Positions 1 to 5,699 of a stretch of DNA of 8,028 nucleotides are shown piece by piece. The stretch is from NCBI GenBank assembly GCA_947628125.1, contig CANQYR010000044.1, positions 1 to 8,028 of the forward strand, in the 5' to 3' direction. Position 1 is the first letter of the stretch. Each line of letters begins with the position of its first letter. Source of the DNA: an uncultured Bacilli bacterium. Its GTDB lineage: Bacteria > Bacillota_I > Bacilli_A > RF39 > UBA660. Below the pieces are notes generated by a model. That model made no database searches. It was not told the DNA's origin and worked only from the letters and a program-made list of their open reading frames with translations. Position numbers and translations under genes: made by a program.

Positions 1-42
1 GAAAAAGAAAAAAGAAAACAAGAAAAGATTGAAATGAAATAA
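1..42 (+). other. Lys/Glu-rich open frame ending at TAA, identity unclear
   Basis: From the window's first base, frame 1 reads thirteen codons, almost all Lys, Glu, Arg or Gln, and then TAA at 40-42. The same frame continues directly into the amidase domain. It could be the charged tail of an upstream gene. It could instead be a charged linker of the amidase protein, cut off by a nonsense change or by sequence error near a contig end. No domain can be recognised and the start lies outside the window. Confidence 0.3.
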
Positions 43-591
43 ATTTGGGTTTATCAGTATCCTCCACATGGAGGAGTAGATCCTGGTACGGTTGTTTCGT
101 CTTTATATGAGAAGGATATTAATTTAAAGATTAGTTTAGCTTTACAATCTTCTTTGGTTAAGCTTGGGGCGCATGTTATTATGGTTAGGGATGGTGATTA
201 TGATTTGGGTACGCCTTCTGCTTTGATGCGTAAGAAAAGTGATTTTGATCATCGTATTGCTTTGATTAATCATAGTAATGCTGATTATTATATTTCAATT
301 CATATGAATTATTTGCAGGATGAAAGTTATTTTGGACCTCAGGTTTTTTATACTTCTTCTAATTATGATTTGGCATCTAAGTTTCAGTCTTATTTGAACA
401 GTGTTTATGATGGTAAAAGAGAGGTTAAAAAAATTCCTAGCAGTATTTATATGTATGGAAGGTTAAAGGTTCCTGGGGTTTTGGTGGAGTGTGGTTTTTT
501 GTCAAATGCTATGGATCGAAAAAATTTTGAAGATGATAGTTATATTGAGTCTTTTTCATCTTCTCTTGCGCAGGTGTTTTTAAGTTTATAG
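43..591 (+). CDS. N-acetylmuramoyl-L-alanine amidase (Amidase_3, CwlD-like), 5' end disrupted
   Basis: This is a zinc amidase domain that cleaves the bond between MurNAc and L-Ala of peptidoglycan. Visible landmarks are HGGVDPGT (67-90, His 67-69, first zinc ligand), Glu in YEKD (109-111, second ligand), His in SIHMN (301-303, third ligand) and the catalytic Glu in VECGFLSN (487-489). The stretch RKKSDFDHRIALINHS before SIHMN resembles CwlD of spore formers, which makes muramic lactam in cortex. That comparison is family knowledge and no sporulation role is shown here. The 5' end is wrong for an intact gene. TAA at 40-42 is in frame, no ATG/GTG/TTG occurs in frame before TTG at 154, and a start at 154 would delete the first two zinc ligands. 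The expected DPGH reads Y-P-P-H, and no signal peptide or membrane anchor is encoded. The domain itself is complete to its C-terminus. It may be a pseudogene, or an intact gene damaged by sequence error. The 3' end overlaps the convergent phospholipase gene. Confidence 0.75.
   Translation: MWVYQYPPHGGVDPGTVVSSLYEKDINLKISLALQSSLVKLGAHVIMVRDGDYDLGTPSALMRKKSDFDHRIALINHSNADYYISIHMNYLQDESYFGPQVFYTSSNYDLASKFQSYLNSVYDGKREVKKIPSSIYMYGRLKVPGVLVECGFLSNAMDRKNFEDDSYIESFSSSLAQVFLSL
60..75. repeat. Perfect inverted repeat in the amidase metal-binding motif
   Basis: TCCTCC, loop ACAT, GGAGGA: a 6-bp perfect stem. Its left arm covers the codons that should read Pro-Gly of DPGHGG and instead read Pro-Pro. 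Confidence 0.7.
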
Positions 592-1469
592 TCTAAGCCG
601 GTTGTGTATGATTGGTTAAATTCTTTTAATATTTTTTCGGCACTTATTTGGTTATTTAGGTATTTTTCGGCAAGGTTAAACAGGTCTTTGGCTGTTATTA
701 AAGCGGTGTTGTATAAGTCGTAGAATGAGTCGTTTTTTACTATTTTGGGGTTTGCTTTGTAGTGCCATTTATGGTGGTCTAAATTTAGATATTGATAGTC
801 TAGGTTGGTTATGTGAAAGTCTAGATATTGGTACATATATTTATTGCCTATTTTGTCTTTTATTTTGTATATTTGTTTTTTTATTCCTGTGTGATCGGTT
901 ACGAAGTATTTTATGATGAAGTTACCGGTTTTAAGGCTTTGGTTAAATTTTTTACCCATGTCTTTGATGTTAAATGTTTGGTCGTAGGTGGTGTCTAAGA
1001 GTTTTTTTAGATTGATAGGAAAGTTTATTTTGGGCAAAAGGGTGTTTGCTAGGTTAGCTTTATATATTGGTTTATTTGTTTTTTCTTGGTATATTATGGC
1101 ATCAATCATTGTTTCAATTTTTTCATGGTTTCCTCTTATGTTATTTTCCTGGTAAATGATGAAGGGATGGGCGGTTTTATCTAGGGCGTAATGGGTTATG
1201 GATCCGTATAAAAAGGCCATGATATCAGGGTTATTTTTTAGGTTATTGTTTTTGATATAGTTAAGGGCATTTAAAAAGAAAATGTCGGTTTTTTCTTGTT
1301 GGGCTTTTATTCCTAATGTTCTTATTTGCTTTCCTTTTAAGGGAAAGAAAAAGCTATAGTAAAAAAGAATATCAAAGCTTTGGGCAAAGATGTAGTAGAT
1401 GTTTTTATTGATGTTTTTTTTGGGCATTATATCTTTGGCAAATAGGTGATGGGTAACAATTGATGGCAT
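540..1469 (-). CDS. Zinc-dependent phospholipase C family protein
   Basis: The 309-residue protein matches the zinc-dependent phospholipase C family (Zn_dep_PLPC) found in many low-GC Bacillota. These proteins share the fold of clostridial alpha-toxin and Bacillus PC-PLC. Candidate metal ligands are His7/His8 in the N-terminal THH, Asp33 in SFDILFY, His93-Asp97-His101 in THYALDKTAHP, and His115/Glu119/Asp123 in the NHEKIETMID stretch. A second His cluster is at 232-236. There is no signal peptide, so it is probably cytoplasmic, unlike the secreted toxins. Its substrate is unknown and cleavage of phospholipid is not demonstrated for this subgroup. The ATG at 1469 is supported by GAAGG (complement of 1476-1480) six bases upstream. 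It is the only minus-strand gene here, with only 3 Val and 9 Gly in 309 residues against many Lys, Asn, Ile and Tyr. The last 17 codons, stop included, lie inside the amidase gene. Confidence 0.8.
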   Translation of the reverse strand: MPSIVTHHLFAKDIMPKKNINKNIYYIFAQSFDILFYYSFFFPLKGKQIRTLGIKAQQEKTDIFFLNALNYIKNNNLKNNPDIMAFLYGSITHYALDKTAHPFIIYQENNIRGNHEKIETMIDAIIYQEKTNKPIYKANLANTLLPKINFPINLKKLLDTTYDQTFNIKDMGKKFNQSLKTGNFIIKYFVTDHTGIKKQIYKIKDKIGNKYMYQYLDFHITNLDYQYLNLDHHKWHYKANPKIVKNDSFYDLYNTALITAKDLFNLAEKYLNNQISAEKILKEFNQSYTTGLDYKLKNTCAREDEKDSI

Positions 1470-1495
1470 ACTTTACCTTCTTTCTCTCTTTTATG

Positions 1496-1524
1496 ATTAT
1501 AGCATGGATGGGATTTGTTTTCAC
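1496..1524 (-). promoter_or_regulatory. Promoter for the phospholipase gene, extended -10
   Basis: On the minus strand TGC-TATAAT (1504-1496) is an extended -10. The -35 region is weak (GTGAAA/TGTGAA around 1519-1525). The predicted start is an A at about 1489, giving a 20-nt leader with the GAAGG ribosome binding site. The -35 region overlaps the TTCACA repeats. Confidence 0.55.
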
Positions 1525-1537
1525 ATTTTTTTCACAT
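1518..1537. repeat. Phased direct repeats, possible operator (PhoP-box-like)
   Basis: TTTTCACAT occurs at 1518-1526 and again at 1529-1537, exactly 11 bp apart, or one helical turn. A degenerate third hexamer, ATGACA (1542-1547), keeps the same phase. TTCACA-N5-TTCACA fits the Bacillus PhoP half-site rule TT(A/C/T)ACA spaced by about 5 bp. The site lies over the -35 region of the phospholipase promoter and about 55 bp upstream of the Abi -10. The repeat is seen directly and the regulator is a guess. Confidence 0.35.
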
Positions 1538-1554
1538 AATGATGACAAAAAATA

Positions 1555-1580
1555 CATGAAATATACGTACAATATTTATG
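1555..1580. repeat. AT-rich inverted repeat upstream of the Abi gene
   Basis: CAT-g-AAATAT, loop ACGTACA, ATATTT-ATG: a 9-bp stem with one bulged G. It covers the region where the -35 of the Abi promoter would sit, so it could be an operator or part of a small RNA. AT-rich stems also arise by chance. Confidence 0.35.
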
Positions 1581-1587
1581 AACTTTG

Positions 1588-1596
1588 TGATATAAT
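1588..1596 (+). promoter_or_regulatory. Promoter for abi-htrA, extended -10
   Basis: TGA-TATAAT is an extended -10. The hexamer 17 bp upstream (TACAAT, 1568-1573) is a poor -35. The predicted start at about A1604 leaves a 19-nt leader carrying AGAGGTG. Confidence 0.6.
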
Positions 1597-1622
1597 GTCT
1601 TTTAGGATAAGAGGTGGGCAAG

Positions 1623-2549
1623 ATGGTGAAAACATTTAAAACCTTGGACGAACAGATAAGTATATTTCAAAGTAAGGGGCTTATTATTCATGATATAGAT
1701 GAGGCAAAGGAAATTCTTTTGCGGGAGAATTATTTTTTTCTTAATGGATATCGGCTCTTGTTTATGGAAAGTGAGGCAAAGAAAAGTTTTTTGCCGGGTG
1801 CGGATTTTGATGAGCTTTATGGGATGTTTCATTTTGACCGGCATATTCGGAATATTATTTTTAAAAATATTTTGATTATTGAGAATAATATTAAAAGTAT
1901 TATGGCATATAATTTATCGAAGCGTTACGGATATAGGGAGAAAGAGTATTTGAATGCGAAGAACTTTACTAGTGATCGAAAGAAAAAGCGTCAGGTTGAT
2001 GATTTGATTCGGAAGATGAAAAGGCAGATTCGGATTAATGGTAGTCAGCATGAGGCAACGATGCATTATATAAATAATTATGGTTATATTCCTTTATGGA
2101 TTGTAGTTAAGATTTTGTCTTTTGGGATTGTTGGTGAGTTATATTCGATTTTAAAACTTGATGATCAAAAGGCTATTGCTATGGATTTTAATATTTCTAG
2201 TGATGAGTTACTTATTTATTTACCTATTTTGGCTAATTTTCGAAATTTGTGTGCTCATGAGGATATTTTGTATAATCATCAAACGCAGCGGGATATTTCT
2301 GATACTTTGTATCATGCTCATCTTGATATTCCAAAGGTTAGTGGGGAATATGTTTATGGCAAGCATGATTTATTTGCGCTTATTATAATTTTAAAGCAGT
2401 TATTAAGGAAGAAGGATTTTGCATTGATGATTAGTGAGCTTGAGTATGAGATTACGGCTCTTAAGGGACGTTTGCATAGTATATCTGTTGATAAGGTATT
2501 ACATCAAATGGGTTTCCCATTAAATTATGAAAGGATTGTGGATTTATGA
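1623..2549 (+). CDS. Abi_2 family (AbiD/AbiF-like) HEPN-type abortive infection protein
   Basis: This 308-residue protein has the hallmarks of the Abi_2 family of phage-resistance proteins. FDRHIRNIIFKNILIIENNIK (71-91) matches the family's FDrxLRnxxxxxixxiE core. YIPLWIVVKILSFGIVGELYSIL (155-177) matches the PlWvxxexlsFG block. NFRNLCAHE (205-213) contains the HEPN-type R-x4-H motif (Arg207, His212), the likely metal-independent RNase site. Family members stop cell growth upon phage infection, and the RNase role is inferred from that motif. I chose ATG 1623 over GTG 1614 because the GTG lies inside the ribosome binding site AGAGGTG (1610-1616), which sits six bases before the ATG. The TGA stop overlaps the htrA ATG (ATGA, 2546-2549), so the two are probably translationally coupled. 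Codon use looks like that of its neighbours, with no clear sign of recent transfer. The family is clear, but its activity and trigger are unknown. Confidence 0.85.
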   Translation: MVKTFKTLDEQISIFQSKGLIIHDIDEAKEILLRENYFFLNGYRLLFMESEAKKSFLPGADFDELYGMFHFDRHIRNIIFKNILIIENNIKSIMAYNLSKRYGYREKEYLNAKNFTSDRKKKRQVDDLIRKMKRQIRINGSQHEATMHYINNYGYIPLWIVVKILSFGIVGELYSILKLDDQKAIAMDFNISSDELLIYLPILANFRNLCAHEDILYNHQTQRDISDTLYHAHLDIPKVSGEYVYGKHDLFALIIILKQLLRKKDFALMISELEYEITALKGRLHSISVDKVLHQMGFPLNYERIVDL

Positions 2550-3643
2550 AAAATAATGATGGAAAGATTTGGTTAATTGCTATTTTGATGTTTTTTTTGG
2601 GCGCGGGTGGTTTATATGCTTTGATGATATTTTTTCCTGAGCCTTTTGTTAAGACGGTTAGTGAACAGGTTGAGACGCGAAATGTGACGGTTACTGATAC
2701 GGGTATAAGTGAGGCTGTTGATAAGATTTATGATGCGGTTGTGGTTGTAAGGACTTATCAAAAGAAGGAGCTTTATTCAACTGGTACGGGTTTTGTTTAT
2801 AAAATTGATGGTGATAAGGCTTATATTTTGACTAATAATCATGTTATTGAAAAAGGTGATTCGGTTTTTGTTGAGTTTACTAGTGGTAGTTTGGTTGAGA
2901 CTAAGGTGATGGGTAAGGATGCTTATTCTGATATTGCGGTTTTAACGGTTGATAAGAAGGAAGCTAATACTTTAGCATCTATTGGTAGCAGTGAGGATGC
3001 GAAGGTTGGCGATACGGTGTTTACGGTTGGGGCGCCTTTGGATGCTGATGCTTATTCAGGTACGGTAACAAGGGGTATTGTATCTGGAAAGAACCGGTTG
3101 GTTGGTGTATCACTTTCTAATAGTTCAACTAGTGATATGATGATGAGTGTTTTGCAAACGGATGCGGCTATTAATTCGGGTAACTCTGGTGGACCTTTAG
3201 TTAATGCTAATGGTGAGGTTATTGGTATTACTTCTTTGAAACTAGCTTCAACTGGTATTGAGGGAATGGGTTTTGCTATTCCGATTGAAACGGCGATGAA
3301 TTTTGCTTCGAAGTTAGAGAAGGGTGAGGCTATTTTAAGACCACTTCTTGGCATTTCAATGCGTTCTTTGGCGGATGCCCAGTATTTATATTATCCGAAG
3401 TTAAATGATTTGGATATTACGAATGGTGTTTATGTTGAGGATGTTAATAGTGGTAGTCCTGCTGATAAGGCTGGTCTTAAAGATGGCGATATTATAACGC
3501 ATATGGATGACAAGGAAGTTACAAGTATTGCTTATTTAAGGTATTTATTATTTAACCATACGGTTGGTGATAAGGTTAAGATGAAGGTTTTGCGTGGTAA
3601 AGATACGATTGAGGTTACGATAACTTTGAGTGAGAGTGTTTAA
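2546..3643 (+). CDS. htrA: Membrane-anchored HtrA/DegP-type serine protease (trypsin-like + PDZ)
   Basis: The protein (365 residues) has the standard HtrA/DegP layout. A short cytoplasmic N-terminus is followed by one membrane anchor (about 8-30), a linker, a trypsin-like protease domain (about 52-262) and one PDZ domain (about 265-362). The triad is visible: His99 in TNNHV, Asp129 in YSDIAVL and Ser214 in GNSGGP. It should act outside the membrane, degrading misfolded envelope and secreted proteins. PDZ residues LLGI (267-270), GVYV and the SPADKAGLKDGDII segment are well kept. The start at 2546 has AAAGGA (2530-2535) ten bases upstream and overlaps the Abi stop. I see no promoter of its own, so it is probably transcribed with abi. 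It ends at a strong terminator. A housekeeping protease downstream of a defence gene is unusual and is discussed in the findings. Assignment to HtrA versus a close DegP/DegS paralogue is not resolved. Confidence 0.92.
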   Translation: MKNNDGKIWLIAILMFFLGAGGLYALMIFFPEPFVKTVSEQVETRNVTVTDTGISEAVDKIYDAVVVVRTYQKKELYSTGTGFVYKIDGDKAYILTNNHVIEKGDSVFVEFTSGSLVETKVMGKDAYSDIAVLTVDKKEANTLASIGSSEDAKVGDTVFTVGAPLDADAYSGTVTRGIVSGKNRLVGVSLSNSSTSDMMMSVLQTDAAINSGNSGGPLVNANGEVIGITSLKLASTGIEGMGFAIPIETAMNFASKLEKGEAILRPLLGISMRSLADAQYLYYPKLNDLDITNGVYVEDVNSGSPADKAGLKDGDIITHMDDKEVTSIAYLRYLLFNHTVGDKVKMKVLRGKDTIEVTITLSESV

Positions 3644-3668
3644 AATCTTAGTTTTTCTAAGATTTTTT
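3642..3668 (+). terminator. Intrinsic terminator after htrA
   Basis: AAAATCTTAG (3642-3651), loop TTTTT, CTAAGATTTT (3657-3666) form a perfect 10-bp stem followed by more T. The stem begins inside the htrA stop codon. It ends the abi-htrA unit. Confidence 0.85.
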
Positions 3669-3678
3669 ATTTGGGTTG

Positions 3679-3687
3679 TGTTATAAT
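3679..3687 (+). promoter_or_regulatory. Promoter for prfB-yitT, extended -10
   Basis: TGT-TATAAT is an extended -10 right after the terminator, with no recognisable -35. The predicted start at about 3694-3695 gives an 18-19-nt leader with GGTGAT at 3702-3707. Confidence 0.6.
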
Positions 3688-3712
3688 TTTGATGAAAGTT
3701 TGGTGATGGTTT

Positions 3713-4786
3713 TTGAAAAGGGATTTAATTAGTCAGTTGAATGTTTTACTTAATAAGATTAATGATATTGCTTTGAAGCTTGATATTGATTTGAAAAGGA
3801 AAAGGATTTTAAAGTTAGAAAGTCTTGTTAATGCACCTTCGTTTTGGGATGATATGGATAATGCTTTGGATGTTAATAAGGAGCTTAGTTTTTTAAAGAA
3901 GATGGTTAATGATGTGGATTTGATTATTAAGAGTATTAAGGATGATTTGGATGTTTTATCGGTTTTATCTGATGATGAGTGTGCAGATTTTGATATAAGT
4001 AAGTTAAGTGAGCAAATTGCCGAGTTAGAGGTTTCTACTTTTCTTTGTGGGGAGTTTGATGAGGCTAATTGTTATTTAGAGATTCATCCGGGAGCTGGTG
4101 GGGTTGAGGCTTGTGATTGGGCGATGATGCTTTGCCGGATGTATGAGCGTTTTTGTGATGGAAATGGTTTTGAATATGAGGTTATTGATTTACAAAAGGG
4201 TGATGAAGCTGGTTATAAGAGTGTGATGTTATTAGTTAAGGGTTTGTATGCTTATGGTTATTTGAAGAATGAAACGGGTGTGCACCGGTTAGTTCGTATT
4301 TCCCCTTTTGATGCTAATAAAAGGCGGCATACTTCTTTTGCGTCTGTTAGTGTGACACCGCAGATTAAAAATGATATTTCACTTGATATAAAGGATAGTG
4401 ATTTAAAGATTGATGTTTATCATTCTAGTGGGGCGGGTGGTCAATCGGTTAATACTTCTAATTCGGCGGTTCGGATTACTTATTTACCTAGTAATATTGT
4501 GGTTACGTGTCAAAATGAGCGTAGTCAGTTAAAGAATAAGGAAGAAGCTTTGAAGATTTTAAAGAGTAAGCTTTATCAGAATATGGTTTTGGAAAAGGAA
4601 AATGAGCTTATGGCTTTGAAGGGTGATGTGTCAGCGGTTAATTTTGGTAGTCAGATTCGTAATTATGTTTTGGAGCCTTATAAGCAGGTTAAGGATTTAC
4701 GTAGTGGCTATGTAACTAGTAATGCTAGTAAGGTTTTAGATGGAGATTTAAAAGAGATTATTGAGTCAGTTTTGCGAGGTGGTTAG
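3713..4786 (+). CDS. prfB: Peptide chain release factor 2, without programmed frameshift
   Basis: RF2 ends translation at UAA and UGA. The 357-residue protein is full length for the family. The anticodon-like tripeptide SPF (197-199, in RISPFDANKRRHTSF), which marks RF2 rather than RF1, is present. So is the GGQ hydrolysis motif (242-244, in SSGAGGQSVN). The N-terminal coiled-coil domain spans about 1-105. Most bacterial prfB genes carry an in-frame UGA after about 25 codons (CTT TGA C) read by +1 frameshift. Here the matching place reads CTT GAT in one continuous frame (Leu23-Asp24, 3779-3784), so that autoregulation is absent. The start is TTG 3713, supported by GGTGAT five bases upstream, the same arrangement as at tilS. 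The upstream in-frame ATG at 3692 is cut off by TGA after four codons. The stop TAG abuts the yitT GTG with no gap, so the two are probably coupled. Confidence 0.95.
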   Translation: MKRDLISQLNVLLNKINDIALKLDIDLKRKRILKLESLVNAPSFWDDMDNALDVNKELSFLKKMVNDVDLIIKSIKDDLDVLSVLSDDECADFDISKLSEQIAELEVSTFLCGEFDEANCYLEIHPGAGGVEACDWAMMLCRMYERFCDGNGFEYEVIDLQKGDEAGYKSVMLLVKGLYAYGYLKNETGVHRLVRISPFDANKRRHTSFASVSVTPQIKNDISLDIKDSDLKIDVYHSSGAGGQSVNTSNSAVRITYLPSNIVVTCQNERSQLKNKEEALKILKSKLYQNMVLEKENELMALKGDVSAVNFGSQIRNYVLEPYKQVKDLRSGYVTSNASKVLDGDLKEIIESVLRGG

Positions 4787-5617
4787 GTGAAGAGGATTGT
4801 TTTGGTGTTATTTGGTTTATTTTTGATGGCGTTTAGTTTTAATGTTTTTCAGGAGCCTTATCATTTTGCGCCAGGTGGGGTGACGGGTCTTAGTATTTTG
4901 TTTAACCAGTTTTTTAATTGTGATGATGGTTTATTTATTTTAGGTGTTAATATTATTTTGATTGGTGTTAGTTATATTTTTTTGGGGAAGGATTTGACGC
5001 GTAATACGATATTTGGTTCGCTTGTTTTTCCATTATTTGTTTCTTTGACTAAGGGTTTTAGGGGTTTGGTTTTGGATGTTGATCCGTTAATTGTTTGTAT
5101 ATTTGGGGGTTTATTAAGTGGTTTAGGTTTAGGTCTTGTTTATAAAAATGGTTTTACTTCGGGAGGAACGGATATTATTAATCAAATTATGGAGAGTATT
5201 TTTCATGTGCCTTTATCTGTTTCTTTATTATTAGTTGATGGTAGTATTGTTTTGATGTCACTTTTTGTTTTTGGGCCTTTACCGATGATTTATTCTTTTA
5301 TTTTACTTTTGGTTATTAGTATGGTTTCTAATAAGGTTTTTTTGGATTTGGATAGTGGTAAGGTTTTGTATATTTTGACTTCGAAGCCTTTGGTTATTAA
5401 GAGATTTTTGAATGATGATTATGCTTATGATTTATCGTCTTTTGATGTTTTAGGTGGTTATAGTTTTAAGAAGATGAAGCTTTATATGTGTTTGGTTTCG
5501 AAGCGCGATTATAGTGTTATTAAAGAGGGTATTAAGTATTTGGATCCGGATGCTTTTATTGTGGTTACTAATTGTTATGAAGACTTTAATGCGAATGTTA
5601 TGTTGCGGGGCGATTAA
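4787..5617 (+). CDS. YitT family membrane protein (DUF161 + DUF2179)
   Basis: A 276-residue integral membrane protein of the YitT/DUF161 family, whose biochemical role is not established. About six hydrophobic segments are visible (roughly 3-20, 48-66, 73-90, 101-119, 142-162, 166-184). The family's Gly-rich signatures FAPGGVTGLS (27-36) and GFTSGGTDII (122-131) are present. A soluble C-terminal DUF2179 domain (about 190-272) includes GGYSFKK and DPDAFIVV; it is thought to bind a small ligand. The GTG start directly follows the prfB TAG. GAGGTG (4776-4781) lies five bases before the GTG inside the end of prfB, so translation is coupled and both genes form one unit. The stop codon TAA (5615-5617) lies inside the left arm of a CIRCE operator, so yitT is followed at once by the control region of tilS. 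Confidence 0.88.
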   Translation: MKRIVLVLFGLFLMAFSFNVFQEPYHFAPGGVTGLSILFNQFFNCDDGLFILGVNIILIGVSYIFLGKDLTRNTIFGSLVFPLFVSLTKGFRGLVLDVDPLIVCIFGGLLSGLGLGLVYKNGFTSGGTDIINQIMESIFHVPLSVSLLLVDGSIVLMSLFVFGPLPMIYSFILLLVISMVSNKVFLDLDSGKVLYILTSKPLVIKRFLNDDYAYDLSSFDVLGGYSFKKMKLYMCLVSKRDYSVIKEGIKYLDPDAFIVVTNCYEDFNANVMLRGD

Positions 5618-5640
5618 CACTCTTTGTCTTAGAGTGCTAA
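5614..5640. promoter_or_regulatory. CIRCE element (HrcA operator) upstream of tilS-ftsH
   Basis: TTAACACTC (5614-5622), nine bases, GAGTGCTAA (5632-5640). The CIRCE consensus is TTAGCACTC-N9-GAGTGCTAA, so 17 of 18 arm positions match and the spacer is exact. HrcA binds CIRCE to repress heat-shock genes such as groESL and dnaK. Here it overlaps the yitT stop codon and ends six bases before the tilS -35. It could also fold as a hairpin in the yitT mRNA 3' end, but no T-run follows directly. Confidence 0.88.
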
Positions 5641-5646
5641 AAAGTC

Positions 5647-5675
5647 TTGCATCTTTTTTTAGTTCTTGTTACAAT
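5647..5675 (+). promoter_or_regulatory. Promoter for tilS-ftsH
   Basis: TTGCAT (5647-5652) as -35, a 17-bp spacer, and TGT-TACAAT as an extended -10 (hexamer 5670-5675). The predicted start at about 5682 gives an 18-nt leader containing AGAGGTGAT (5686-5694). The CIRCE centre would be near -55. Confidence 0.6.
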
Positions 5676-5699
5676 AGTGCTGTTTAGAGGTGATTATCC

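Noticed and set aside
725..916. Small hydrophobic open frame on the + strand
   Set aside because: It lies wholly inside the antisense of the phospholipase gene, has no ribosome binding site, and its Leu/Phe/Cys content is a product of the strand composition.
1602..1844. Minus-strand open frame opposite the Abi start
   Set aside because: Shadow of the well-supported Abi gene, covering its ribosome binding site, with no recognisable domain.
2158..2388. Hydrophobic + strand open frame inside the Abi gene
   Set aside because: An alternative frame of the Abi coding sequence. Ile/Leu richness follows from the T-rich codons.
2507..2521. AATGGG-TTT-CCCATT inverted repeat before htrA
   Set aside because: A short 6-bp stem with a 3-nt loop inside conserved-looking Abi coding sequence, with no T-run. 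Probably chance.
3052..3354. 100-codon minus-strand open frame inside htrA
   Set aside because: Antisense of the conserved protease domain around GNSGGP, with no start signals.
3771..3776. CTTTGA in prfB as a frameshift site
   Set aside because: It falls in a different frame (gct ttg aag is read) and no in-frame stop needs bypassing.
5638..5662. CTAAAAAG ... CTTTTTTTAG as a terminator after yitT
   Set aside because: Almost all A-T pairs with unequal arms, and it overlaps the tilS -35. Too weak to call.
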